NCBI RefSeq assembly: GCF_029335485.1
Contig: NZ_JARJLM010000579.1
Location: 1 to 39,829, forward strand
Length of the DNA: 39,829 bases
Reading direction: 5' to 3'
Source of the DNA: Cupriavidus basilensis
GTDB taxonomy: Bacteria; Pseudomonadota; Gammaproteobacteria; Burkholderiales; Burkholderiaceae
Every line of letters begins with the position of its first letter. Positions within the stretch are counted from its first letter, which is position 1. Below, in pieces: positions 24,665 to 33,600 of this stretch. The position numbers and the translations under genes were made by a program. Under the pieces are notes generated by a model. That model saw only the letters and a list, made by a program, of their open reading frames with translations, was not told the DNA's origin and did not search any database.

Positions 24665-26116
24665 ATGACCTCATTGACACGAAATGCCCCAGCCTCGCCG
24701 CCAGCGGCGGCCGCGAGCGGGCTTCAACCCGGCCGGCGCAATGCCGCCATCGCGGTATTCCTGCTGGGACTGGCGATTGCGCTGTACGCCCACTTCACCA
24801 TGCCGGGGCAAACCAGCTTGTGGGGGCTGACGCCGGTGCTGGTATTTGCCGTCATTGCCCTGCTGGGGGTGGATATCGTGCTGTCCACCATTGCCGCCAT
24901 CGTGCTCGGCGCCATCATGACGGGCACCACGCCCATCGGCATGGGCAAGCTGCTGGCGGATTCGCTGGGCTCCTTTATTGCGGTGGTCGGCCTGATCATC
25001 GTGCTGGGCGCTGGCGTGGGCGAGGTGGCCGCGCGCACCGGCGCGGCCGAACAGATGGTACGCGCCATCGTGCGCCGCATCGGCCTGTCCAACCAGGTGC
25101 GTGTGCGGCTTGGCATCATGGTGGCCTCGACGCTGATCTGCGGCGCGCTGGGCACGCTGGCCGGCGGCAACGCCATCATTGCCGCGGTGGTGATCCCGAT
25201 TGCCGCCGCCGTGCGTCTGTCGCCGCCGGCGGTGGCGGCACTGTTCCAGACCGCCGGTTCGGCCGGCCTGGTGCTGGGGCCTTTCACGCCCAATGTGGTC
25301 ACGGTGACCGGGCTGACCGGCCTGAGCTATCCGGAGTATCTGCTGGTGGCCGGCATCCCGATGGCGGCCGCGACCCTGCTGAGCGGCTGGTTCATGTCCG
25401 GCCGCATCCAGAAGATGACCGAGGCCAGCCACCAGTACGAGGAGGCGGAAGCTGGCGGCATGGCCGCCATCGACCTGGATGCCGCGCCGTCACGCCAGGC
25501 CGTGCGCGCCGCGTGGGCATTCTGCCTGACCATCGTCGCGCTGGCCGTGGCCGGGGTGCTGGCCAAGGCGGGCTACGCGTTCGCCATCATCGTCATGGTG
25601 TCGCTCGCCGCCACCACCGGGCTGGCCGGCGGCATGAGCCCGCGGGCCATCCTGCAGGCTATGTATGCGGGCGCCGGCAAGCTGATCTGGATCTTTTTCC
25701 TGTTCTGGCTGTTCAATCCGGTGTTGGTGCTGGTCGACAAACTGAACGCCTACCATGCCTTGCTGGATCTCGCCAGCCCGCACCTGGCCGGCATCGGCGG
25801 CGCAATGCTGTGCGTGATCGTGCTGTGGTTCAACGTGATCGGCCATATCCCCGGTGCGGCCGTGGCGCAGATGACCTTCACGGCCAAGATCTTCGGCCCG
25901 CTGCTGGCGGCGGCCGGAGCCGGCCCGGCGGCCACCACCGCGGTGATCCTGGGCAGTTCGCAGATCGACTGGTTCGGGCCGTTCCCCACCTCAGACATGT
26001 TCGGCCAGATGGGGCTGGCACGCTCGACCCAGCTCAAGTACATGCTCTATAACGGCTGGGCCGTGATCGTGGTGAACCTGTGCCTGTTTTCCACCCTGTT
26101 CTTCTTCCTGGTTTAA
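24665..26116 (+). CDS. Multi-pass permease, ion-transporter (GntP/DcuC/NhaC-like) type
   Basis: A 483-residue inner-membrane transporter with about 12 hydrophobic segments, the first near residue 28 ([19 protein letters not shown]) and the last at the C-terminus ([18 protein letters not shown]). Glycine-rich re-entrant-like stretches in each half ([20 protein letters not shown] and [11 protein letters not shown]) suggest an IT-superfamily inverted repeat. A short proline/alanine-rich N-tail precedes TM1. I cannot place it firmly in GntP, DcuC or NhaC. Start: ATG at 24665 after CGGAG. It lies 82 bp after the Bug gene and 11 bp before the beta-lactamase-like gene. It probably imports the substrate of this operon. 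Confidence 0.85.
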   Translation: MTSLTRNAPASPPAAAASGLQPGRRNAAIAVFLLGLAIALYAHFTMPGQTSLWGLTPVLVFAVIALLGVDIVLSTIAAIVLGAIMTGTTPIGMGKLLADSLGSFIAVVGLIIVLGAGVGEVAARTGAAEQMVRAIVRRIGLSNQVRVRLGIMVASTLICGALGTLAGGNAIIAAVVIPIAAAVRLSPPAVAALFQTAGSAGLVLGPFTPNVVTVTGLTGLSYPEYLLVAGIPMAAATLLSGWFMSGRIQKMTEASHQYEEAEAGGMAAIDLDAAPSRQAVRAAWAFCLTIVALAVAGVLAKAGYAFAIIVMVSLAATTGLAGGMSPRAILQAMYAGAGKLIWIFFLFWLFNPVLVLVDKLNAYHALLDLASPHLAGIGGAMLCVIVLWFNVIGHIPGAAVAQMTFTAKIFGPLLAAAGAGPAATTAVILGSSQIDWFGPFPTSDMFGQMGLARSTQLKYMLYNGWAVIVVNLCLFSTLFFFLV

Positions 26117-26127
26117 GGAGAGCGACC

Positions 26128-27000
26128 ATGTTCCCGCTGGGATCGCGTCCGCTGGACGCGCGCGCACTGCGCCAGCATGTCGAAGCCGGGCTGGCGCCGC
26201 TGCTCGCGGCGACGCCGGCGCGCCTGTCGCTCAGCCTGCGCGGCCTGGATGGCGCCGTGGTGCTGGAGCGCGATGCTGGCCGTGTGCAGCCGTCGGCCAG
26301 CATCATCAAGCTTCCCATCCTGCTGGCGCTGCTGGAGCAGGTAGCGGACGGCCGCTGCCGGCTCGACCAGCAGCTGGTCCTGGACGAGGACGAGCGCGCG
26401 GGCGGTACCGGCATTCTCCATCAGTTGCCCAGCGTGGCCAGTCTGTCGCTGGCGGAACTGGCGCGGCTGATGATCGTGCTCAGCGACAACGTGGCCACCA
26501 ACGCGCTGATCGGCCTGCTTGGCTGCGCCGGGGTCACGCAGTGGTGCCGGCGGGCCGGCCTGGCGGCCAGCAGCTTGCAGCGGCGCATGATGGACGCCGC
26601 CGCGCGGGATGCCGGCCTGGACAATTTCACCAGCGCGGGCGATGCCGCTGCGGCGCTTGGCTGGATGCTGCGCGAGGCGTCGCTGCCAGCGGCACTGCGG
26701 ACCTTCGCGCTGTCGTTGCTGGCCGACCAGCGCGAGCGCGCCCATTTCGGCGCCGCGCTGCCGGCACAGGTCCATCTCGCCAACAAGACCGGCCAGTTGC
26801 CGGGCCTGCGCCATGACGCCGGCATCCTCACCGCAGGCGATTGCAGCGTGGTGCTGGCGGTGCTGGCCGACGGCTTTACCGACCCGCGCACCGCGCACAC
26901 CCTCCATGGCGGAGACGGGGCTGAACTGCTGGCGCAGATCGCGCGGCTGGTGGCCGGCGGGCTGCTTGCGCAGGCCGGCAAGCAACCGGCACAGGAATAG
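26128..27000 (+). CDS. Class A beta-lactamase-like serine hydrolase, cytoplasmic
   Basis: A 290-residue serine hydrolase with the penicillin-recognising fold. All three signatures are present: S58-I-I-K61, S119-D120-N121 and K220-T221-G222. No signal peptide is visible (MFPLGSRPLDARALRQHVEA), so the enzyme probably stays in the cytoplasm. The omega-loop region (MMDAAARDAGLDNFTS) lacks an obvious ExxLN motif with the deacylating glutamate. True beta-lactam resistance is thus doubtful. The start ATG at 26128 follows GGAG; the permease stop is 11 bp upstream, so the two are probably cotranslated. Together with the nitrilase and D-aminoacylase next to it, it may open a cyclic or D-configured amide taken up by the operon's transporter. 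Confidence 0.88.
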   Translation: MFPLGSRPLDARALRQHVEAGLAPLLAATPARLSLSLRGLDGAVVLERDAGRVQPSASIIKLPILLALLEQVADGRCRLDQQLVLDEDERAGGTGILHQLPSVASLSLAELARLMIVLSDNVATNALIGLLGCAGVTQWCRRAGLAASSLQRRMMDAAARDAGLDNFTSAGDAAAALGWMLREASLPAALRTFALSLLADQRERAHFGAALPAQVHLANKTGQLPGLRHDAGILTAGDCSVVLAVLADGFTDPRTAHTLHGGDGAELLAQIARLVAGGLLAQAGKQPAQE

Positions 27001-27022
27001 ACAAGGAATATAAGGAACAGTC

Positions 27023-27862
27023 ATGCCAATCAGAGTGGCAGCCATTCAACTCGACAGCCGGGACGACCGCGACGCGAACCTGGCTGCGCTGGAGCACTGG
27101 ATACTGGCGGCGGCAGGCGACGGCGCCAAGCTGATCGTCACGCCGGAATACACCGATGTGCGCGGCGACGCCCAAGCACTGCGCGCCGCGGCCAGCCCGA
27201 TACCCGGCGAGGTCACCGGGCGCATCGCGGCGCTGGCGCGCCGCACCGGCTGCTGGATTCACCTTGGCTCGATGCATGAGCGGCTGGCGGACCAGGCCCG
27301 GCTCGGCAACAGCGGCATCACCTTCGCGCCGGACGGCGCCATCGCCGCGCGCTATCGCAAGGCCCACCTGTATGACGCGGTGGTCGACGGCGTTCCCTAC
27401 CGCGAGTCCGCCGATTTCGCGCCCGGCGAGCATTTGCAGACCGTTGAGGCGGCGGGGCTGACGCTTGGCCTCAGCATTTGCTACGACCTTCGCTTCGGGG
27501 AACTGTATCGCACCCTGCGCGGGCGCGGTGCCAATGTCCTGGTGGTGCCAGCCGCTTTCAATCTGCATACCGGCCGGGATCACTGGGAGACCTTGCTGCG
27601 CGCACGCGCCATTGAAAACCAGTGCTATGTGGTGGCTGCCGCGCAGATCGGCGGCGCCGGGCCGGGATTGCCCTGCCTCGGGCGCAGCATGATGATCGAT
27701 CCCTGGGGCACGGTGCTGGCCTGCATGCCGGACCGCACCGGCTATATCATGGCCGATCTGGATCCGGAGCGGGTAGCGGCCCTGCGCGCCGGACTGCCGG
27801 CTTGGGAGCATCGCCGCACCGACCTTTACTTCCGCAACGCGGATGGCACGGCGGCAGCTTGA
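27023..27862 (+). CDS. Nitrilase/amidase family carbon-nitrogen hydrolase
   Basis: A 279-residue member of the C-N hydrolase superfamily (amidase/carbamoylase/omega-amidase group). The catalytic triad is E42 (TPEYT), K113 (YRKAHL) and C153 (SICYDLRF). It begins MPIRVAAIQLDSRDDRDANL, typical of the family. Late features are VVPAAFNLHTGRDHWETLLR and RAIENQCYVVAAAQ. No signal peptide. Start: ATG at 27023, with AAGGA upstream, 22 bp after the serine hydrolase. It is the last enzyme of the operon. It may hydrolyse an amide or N-carbamoyl group. Nit2-like omega-amidases share the fold, so substrate is uncertain. Confidence 0.9.
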   Translation: MPIRVAAIQLDSRDDRDANLAALEHWILAAAGDGAKLIVTPEYTDVRGDAQALRAAASPIPGEVTGRIAALARRTGCWIHLGSMHERLADQARLGNSGITFAPDGAIAARYRKAHLYDAVVDGVPYRESADFAPGEHLQTVEAAGLTLGLSICYDLRFGELYRTLRGRGANVLVVPAAFNLHTGRDHWETLLRARAIENQCYVVAAAQIGGAGPGLPCLGRSMMIDPWGTVLACMPDRTGYIMADLDPERVAALRAGLPAWEHRRTDLYFRNADGTAAA

Positions 27863-28082
27863 GGCGTGCCACCCGCCTCCTATCGCCTGCATCGTCCGTC
27901 AAGCTAGACTCGCGGGAGTCCGTCCGGGCCAGTGTCTGCACGCCTGGCCCGGGCGCTCCCGCGCCGGCGACTTCCAGGCCTGGGAGCGGTTCGACCGCCT
28001 GCAGCGCAAACTCGGTGGCCTGGTCGCTTTGTTCATGGTCGCCGCGCTCGTGCTGGGCGGCTCTCTTTTCGTGGCGGGCTGA
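27843..28082 (+). CDS. Possible small single-pass membrane protein
   Basis: A 79-codon frame that starts inside the nitrilase end. Its last 38 residues look like a real small membrane protein: an amphipathic stretch (FQAWERFDRLQRKLGGL) followed by one hydrophobic segment (VALFMVAALVLGGSLFVAG). The first 40 residues are rich in Pro, Arg and Cys and look like non-coding translation, and there is no good ribosome binding site. It may start later or be spurious. Confidence 0.25.
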   Translation: MARRQLEACHPPPIACIVRQARLAGVRPGQCLHAWPGRSRAGDFQAWERFDRLQRKLGGLVALFMVAALVLGGSLFVAG

Positions 28083-28193
28083 GATGCCTGCTTGCCCATC
28101 TCCTGGTCAGGGGCGGGCGGACAGCGTGATTGGTTGAATCTTCCGCTGTAGGGGAGCTTTTCTCTTTGATGCTTGCCGGTTTGCTTGTGGATA

Positions 28194-28209
28194 CTGTATA
28201 AATATACAG
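28194..28209. promoter_or_regulatory. LexA box (SOS operator)
   Basis: CTGTATAAATATACAG fits the consensus CTG-N10-CAG with the AT-rich core and is nearly palindromic. It lies 51 bp before the imuA start, so LexA should repress the imuA-imuB-dnaE2 operon until DNA damage. Confidence 0.9.
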
Positions 28210-28260
28210 TGTTCACCAGCAAATCCCCCACTCAGCTTCGGACTGAGTCGCAAACGTCAT

Positions 28261-29160
28261 ATGACCTCGCCATTCCTTGCCCCTGCGCCCGACTTGTCGG
28301 GCGTTTCGCCCTTGGCGCAGGCGCCCTCGGCCCGTCAGGGCGCGCTGGACGCATTGGAGCGCCGTTATCCCGGCTTGTGGCGGGCAGGGCAGCTTGGCCA
28401 TCTGGGCCGGGTGGGCAGCGTGCCGGCCCTGGACACGGGGCATGCGGCGCTCTCGGCCGAGTTGCCCGGGGGCGGCTGGCCGGTGGGTGCGCTGACTGAG
28501 TTGCTGCTCGCCGACCCGGGTGTTGGGGAACTGCGCCTGCTGCGGCCCGCACTGCGGGCGCTGACCGCTGCGCAGCGCCGGCTGGCGCTGGTGGGGCCGC
28601 CGTACCTGCCCAATGCCATGTGCATGGCCGAATGGGGTTTGCCAGCGCACCAGTTGTTCTGGGTGCGTCCCCCCGCTGGCGCGGACCGGGCCGCGGCGCA
28701 GGCCGATGTGTTGTGGGCCGCGGAGCAGGTATTGCGCAGCCAGGCTTTTGGCGGGGTGATGGTGTGGCTGCCCACGGCGCGTCCGGAGGCGCTGCGCCGT
28801 CTGCAGGTGCTGGCGCAGGCGGGGGATGCGGTGGCCTGGGTGTGCCGTCCGGCCAGCGTGCTGCGCGAATCGTCGCCGGCGGTGTTGCGGCTGCTGTTGT
28901 CGCCGTTGCCTGGCAATGCCCTGTCGATCACTTTTCATAAGCGGCGCGGGCCGGTGCGCGATACGCCGCTGGTGCTGCCGCTGGGCGAGATGATGGCGGT
29001 GCCCGCCCGGGCGGAACCCGCGTCGCCGGCGCCGGTGCCTCTGGCGCCCCTACATGCCACGGTTTCCCATGCCGTTGCGGGAGAGCAAGCCCATGTCGTA
29101 CTGGATCGCGGTGCATCTGCCGCGCCTGTCGCTGGACGCGCTGCAGCCGAACTGGCCTGA
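28261..29160 (+). CDS. imuA: Translesion synthesis protein ImuA (RecA/SulA-like)
   Basis: A 299-residue protein of the ImuA family, part of the SOS mutasome with ImuB and DnaE2. The RecA-like core is recognisable: HLGRVGSVPALDTGHAALSA near the N-terminus, ELPGGGWPVGALTELLLADP, LALVGPPYLPN and LFWVRPPAGADRAAAQADVL. The GGGWPVGALTE segment stands where a Walker A would be but lacks the GKT of true RecA. The C-terminal third is Pro/Ala-rich. The ATG at 28261 is 51 bp after a LexA box. It overlaps imuB by 68 nt. Role is inferred from gene order and from Caulobacter/Pseudomonas homologues. Confidence 0.9.
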   Translation: MTSPFLAPAPDLSGVSPLAQAPSARQGALDALERRYPGLWRAGQLGHLGRVGSVPALDTGHAALSAELPGGGWPVGALTELLLADPGVGELRLLRPALRALTAAQRRLALVGPPYLPNAMCMAEWGLPAHQLFWVRPPAGADRAAAQADVLWAAEQVLRSQAFGGVMVWLPTARPEALRRLQVLAQAGDAVAWVCRPASVLRESSPAVLRLLLSPLPGNALSITFHKRRGPVRDTPLVLPLGEMMAVPARAEPASPAPVPLAPLHATVSHAVAGEQAHVVLDRGASAAPVAGRAAAELA

Positions 29161-30655
29161 CTCCGCCTCGCATGCCTCTGCTGGCGCCTTGCACCACAGC
29201 GTGCCGGTGGCGGTGATGGAGCGCGAGCGCGTGGTGCTGGCCAACGGGCCGGCGGTGGCGCTGGGGGTGCAGGCCGGGATGCGGCGCGGCGGCGTGCAGG
29301 CCTTGTCGGCGCAGGTGGTGCAACTGGAGCGCGAGCCGGTTGCCGAGGCGCAGCTGATGACGGCGCTGGCACTGGCGCTGCTGCATTTCACGCCGCATGT
29401 CGCGCTCCATCCCGATCCCGATGCGGCTACCGTGATGATCGATGCCGGTGCCAGCCTGCGGCTGTTCGGCGGCCATCTTGCGCTGTGCCGCGCGGTGTAT
29501 GCGCGGGTGCGCCGGTTGGGCGCATTCCTGCAGCTCGGTTGCGGGCCCACGGCCTTCGGCGCCGCGTGGCTGGCGGCGCAGCCGCTGCGGCGGGATCGCC
29601 GGGGCGCCATGGTGCGGCCGGCGCGGCGCGCGGTGCAGCCGGCCCGCATGGCGCGCCTGCTGGACCGGCTGCCGGTGGCCATGCTGCACGGTCTGGCCGA
29701 CGACGGCTGGCTCGACGGCATCGGCTGCCGCACCGTGGGAGAGGTGCGCGGCCTGCCGCGTGCCGGCCTGCGGCGCCGGCTGGGGCCCGATCTGCTGGCA
29801 CGGCTGGATCAGGCTTATGGCGAGGTGCCGGTGCGCTTTACCTGGTTCAGCGCGCCCGCGGCCTTCGCGCAGCGCATGGAGCTGCCCGGCCGTACCGAAT
29901 CCGTCCAGGGTGTGATGGCGGGCGCGCAGCGCCTGCTGCTGGCGCTGGCCGGCTGGCTGGCGGTGCAGCAGGCCGGCGTGACCCGCCTGGTGCTGCGGCT
30001 CGAGCATGAGCGCTACCGGCTTGGCTGCGAGACTCCGGCTACGCCGGTGACGATCGGCCTGGCGCAGCCCAGCCGCGATCCGGTCCATCTGTCGAAGCTG
30101 TTGCAGGAGCGGCTGGACAAGCTGCAGTTCAGTGTGCCCGCGGTGGGCCTGCTGCTGCTGGTGGAGTCCATGGAGACCTGCCTGCCGCAGAGCGATTCGC
30201 TGTTCCCGGAGCCGGGCGGCACGCCGGCCGAGCTGGGCCGCCTGCTCGATACGCTGATGGCGCGGCTCGGCCGCGAGAACGTGCTGCAGCCCCGGCCGCT
30301 GGCCGACCACCGGCCCGAGCGCGCCAACCGCTGGTGCCCGGCCGACGAAATGCCGGGAGGTTCGCCGCGCGAGGGCGCGCGGGCCACGCCGGGTCTCCCC
30401 GAGCGCCCGCTGTGGCTGCTGGAACAGCCGCTGCCACTGACCGTGCAGCGCCACCGGCCTTGTCATGGCGGGCCGCTGACCTTGCTGTCGCGGCCGGAAC
30501 GCATCGAATCCGGCTGGTGGGATGGCGCGCTCGCCACGCGCGATTATTTCATCGCCGAGCGGGGCGATGGCCTGCGCTGCTGGGTCTACCGCCAGCGTCC
30601 GGGGCGCGAGGAAGGCGGTGAGTACCGCTGGTTCCTGCATGGCTTGTTCGCCTGA
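29093..30655 (+). CDS. imuB: Inactive Y-family polymerase homologue ImuB
   Basis: A 520-residue Y-family DNA-polymerase relative that serves as the hub of the ImuA-ImuB-DnaE2 mutasome and is recruited to the beta clamp. It starts MSYWIAVHLPRLSLDALQPN; the acidic residues of active Pol IV (VDMDxFF) are absent at this site, and the second acidic motif reads MIDAGASLRLFGG instead of SIDE. It is thus probably catalytically dead. The little-finger-like region follows (about residues 230-340), and the C-terminal region has LPERPLWLLEQPLPL, a candidate clamp-binding stretch. I chose the ATG at 29093, with GGGAG upstream; an in-frame ATG at 29054 adds 13 residues. It overlaps imuA and ends 14 bp before dnaE2. 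Confidence 0.92.
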   Translation: MSYWIAVHLPRLSLDALQPNWPDSASHASAGALHHSVPVAVMERERVVLANGPAVALGVQAGMRRGGVQALSAQVVQLEREPVAEAQLMTALALALLHFTPHVALHPDPDAATVMIDAGASLRLFGGHLALCRAVYARVRRLGAFLQLGCGPTAFGAAWLAAQPLRRDRRGAMVRPARRAVQPARMARLLDRLPVAMLHGLADDGWLDGIGCRTVGEVRGLPRAGLRRRLGPDLLARLDQAYGEVPVRFTWFSAPAAFAQRMELPGRTESVQGVMAGAQRLLLALAGWLAVQQAGVTRLVLRLEHERYRLGCETPATPVTIGLAQPSRDPVHLSKLLQERLDKLQFSVPAVGLLLLVESMETCLPQSDSLFPEPGGTPAELGRLLDTLMARLGRENVLQPRPLADHRPERANRWCPADEMPGGSPREGARATPGLPERPLWLLEQPLPLTVQRHRPCHGGPLTLLSRPERIESGWWDGALATRDYFIAERGDGLRCWVYRQRPGREEGGEYRWFLHGLFA

Positions 30656-30669
30656 GCCTCATCCTCGTC

Positions 30670-33600
30670 ATGTCCAGCAAGCCAGCCATGCCTTCGTTTT
30701 CCGCTTTGCCGTCCGCGCTTTCGGCGCTGCTGCCGGCATTGCCGGATTATGTGGAGCTGCACTGCATCTCCAATTTCACGTTCCTGGATGGGGCTTCCCA
30801 TCCGGTCGAGCTGATCGAGCGCGCGTTTGCGCTGGGCTACCGCGGGCTGGCGCTGACCGACGAATGCTCGGTGGCCGGCACGGCGCGCGCGCATCACGCG
30901 CTGAAAGACCTGCGCGAGCGTACCCGCGACGCGGCCGCGCGCAGCGCGGCGCGGCTGGCTGCGGGGCTGGATGAAGATGATGACGATGAGGATCCCACCG
31001 AGGACGACAGGGAGGAAGCCGGCCAGCCCGATGGCGGGCACGGCGCGGATGGAGAGCCCCTTGCCGGGCCGGATCCGGATTCCGCGTCCGCCGCCAGCAG
31101 GGCCGCGGCTCCCGGCGAAGCCTGCCAGGCCCGCCTGCGCCGCCATGAAAAACGCACCGCCCAGGCGCGCGCCGCGCAGGATTTCCGCCTGCTGGTCGGC
31201 AGCCGTTTCACGCTCACCGGCCACGCCGGCGAGCCGGTGCTGCGCCTGGTGCTGCTGGCACAGGACCGCGAAGGCTTCGGCAACCTGAGCGAGCTGATCA
31301 CCCTGGGCCGCACGCGGGCGGAGAAGGGCAGCTACCGCCTGCATCCCGACGACCTGGCCGCGCCGCCGCAGCCGGAGCAGGCTCACCTGCGCGGCATGCC
31401 CAACTGCCTGGCGTTGCTGCTGCCGTCTTATTGCCCCGAGCCCGACGCGCTGCTGCAACAGGCGCAGTGGATGCGGCAGACCTTCGGCTCGCGCGGCTGG
31501 ATCGCGCTCGAACTATTGCAGGGCCATGCCGACGCCTTGCACCGGTTGCGGCTGGAGGCCGTCTCGGCGCAAACCGGCCTGCCGCTGGCGGGGGCCGGGG
31601 CGGTGACCATGCATGTGCGCTCGCGCAAGCCGCTGTCCGACGTGCTGAGCGCCATCCGCGTGGGCCAGCCGCTGGCCGAGTGCGGCATGGCGCTGGCGTC
31701 CAACGCCGAGCAGCACCTGCGCATGCGGCAGCGGCTGTCGCGGCTTTATCCGCGCGAGGCGCTGGCGCAAACCGTGCGGATCGCCTCGTGCTGCGATTTC
31801 TCGCTGGAGACGCTGCGCTACGAGTATCCGGAGGAACTGGTCCCGCCCGGCGAGACGCCCTTCAGCTACCTGCGCCGCGAGACCATGAAGGGGGTGCTGC
31901 GGCGTTTCCCCGGCGGCCTCAAGCACCAGTGGCGAAAGCAGTTGATGGACGAACTCGCGCTGATCCGGGAAAAGCACTACGAGCCTTTCTTCCTGACCGT
32001 GCACGATATCGTGCGTTTCGCGCGCAGCCGCGACATCCTGTGCCAGGGGCGCGGCTCGGCGGCCAACTCGCTGGTCTGCTATTGCCTGTTCATTACCGAG
32101 GTCCATCCCAAGGACGCGAATATGCTGTTCGGCCGCTTCCTGTCGCGCGAGCGCGACGAGCCACCCGATATCGATGTCGACTTCGAGCACCAGCGGCGCG
32201 AGGAAGTCATCCAGTACATCTACGGAAAATACGGCCGCGACCGTGCCGCGCTGGCGGCTTCGCTGATCACCTATCGCTCGCGCAGCGCGCTGCGCGACGT
32301 TGGCCGCGCGCTCGGCATCGATGCCAGCGTGATCGAGCAGGTGGTCAAGGGCCAGGCGTGGTGGGATGGCGGCAAGACCTTTCTCGATCGCATCGCCCAG
32401 TACGGGCTGGACCCGGACGCGCTGGCGGTGCGGCAGTGGGCCAGCCTGACCGCGCAATTGCGGGGTTTCCCGCGGCATCTGTCGCAGCATGTGGGCGGTT
32501 TCGTGATCGCGCGGCACAAGCTGTCGCGCCTGGTGCCGATCGAGAACGCGGCCATGGAAAACCGCAGCGTGATCCAGTGGGACAAAGACGACCTCGAATC
32601 GCTCGGCCTGCTGAAGGTGGACGTGCTGGCGCTGGGCATGCTGTCGGCGATCCGGCGCGCGCTGGCATTGATTCCGACCCGCTCGAGCGCGCCGTTGCGG
32701 ATGCAGGACATTCCCCGGAAAGACCCGCAGACCTACGACATGATCTGCGCCGCGGACACCATTGGCGTGTTCCAGGTGGAATCGCGGGCGCAGCAGTCGA
32801 TGCTGCCGCGGCTGCAGCCGCGCACGTTCTATGACCTGGTGGTGGAGGTGGCCATCGTGCGGCCGGGGCCGATCCAGGGCGGCATGGTGCACCCCTACCT
32901 GAAACGGCGCGAGCAGCTGCGGCGCACCGGCAAGCCGCCGGCATATCACAATGAGGTGATCAAGGATGTGCTGGGCCGGACCCTGGGCGTGCCGATTTTC
33001 CAGGAACAGGTTATGCAGCTGGCCATCGATGCAGCCGGCTTCACGCCAGGCGAGGCCGACCAGTTGCGCCGCTCGATGGCGGCCTGGCGGCGCAAGGGCG
33101 ACCTGAAGAAGCACCAGGACGCGCTGGTCAAGGCGCTGACCCGCAACAAGTATCCGGAAGCCTTCGCGCTGGCCATCTGCAAGCAGATCGAGGGCTTCGG
33201 CGAATATGGCTTCCCGGAAAGCCATGCCGCCAGCTTCGCCAAGCTGGTCTATATCAGCGCGTGGATCAAGTGCCATCATCCGGCGGCCTTCCTGTGCGCC
33301 TTGCTCAACAGCCAGCCGATGGGTTTCTATTCGCCCTCGCAACTGGTGCAGGATGCCCGTCGCCACCACGTGACCATCCTTCCGGCGGATGTGACGGTGA
33401 GTTGCTGGGAAAGCACGCTGGAGCCCGCGGCGCCGGAGCCTGCGGCGCGAGTGCGCGAGCGTGCGCAGCCGGCGGTGCGGCTCGGACTCGATCGCGTGGG
33501 CGGCATGCGCGAAGCCGCGGCCCAGCGCATCGTGCAGGCACGCGCCGAGCAGCCTTTCGCCAGCGTCGAAGACCTCGTGCTGCGGGCGCGGCTGGACCGT

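Noticed and set aside
26128-27000. Antibiotic-resistance beta-lactamase
   Set aside because: The fold signatures are present, but no signal peptide and no omega-loop ExxLN were seen, and the operon is catabolic. Reported as a serine hydrolase instead.
28928-30640. Minus-strand frame of 570 codons opposite imuB
   Set aside because: Gln/His/Arg-rich shadow; imuB on the other strand is clear and fits the operon.
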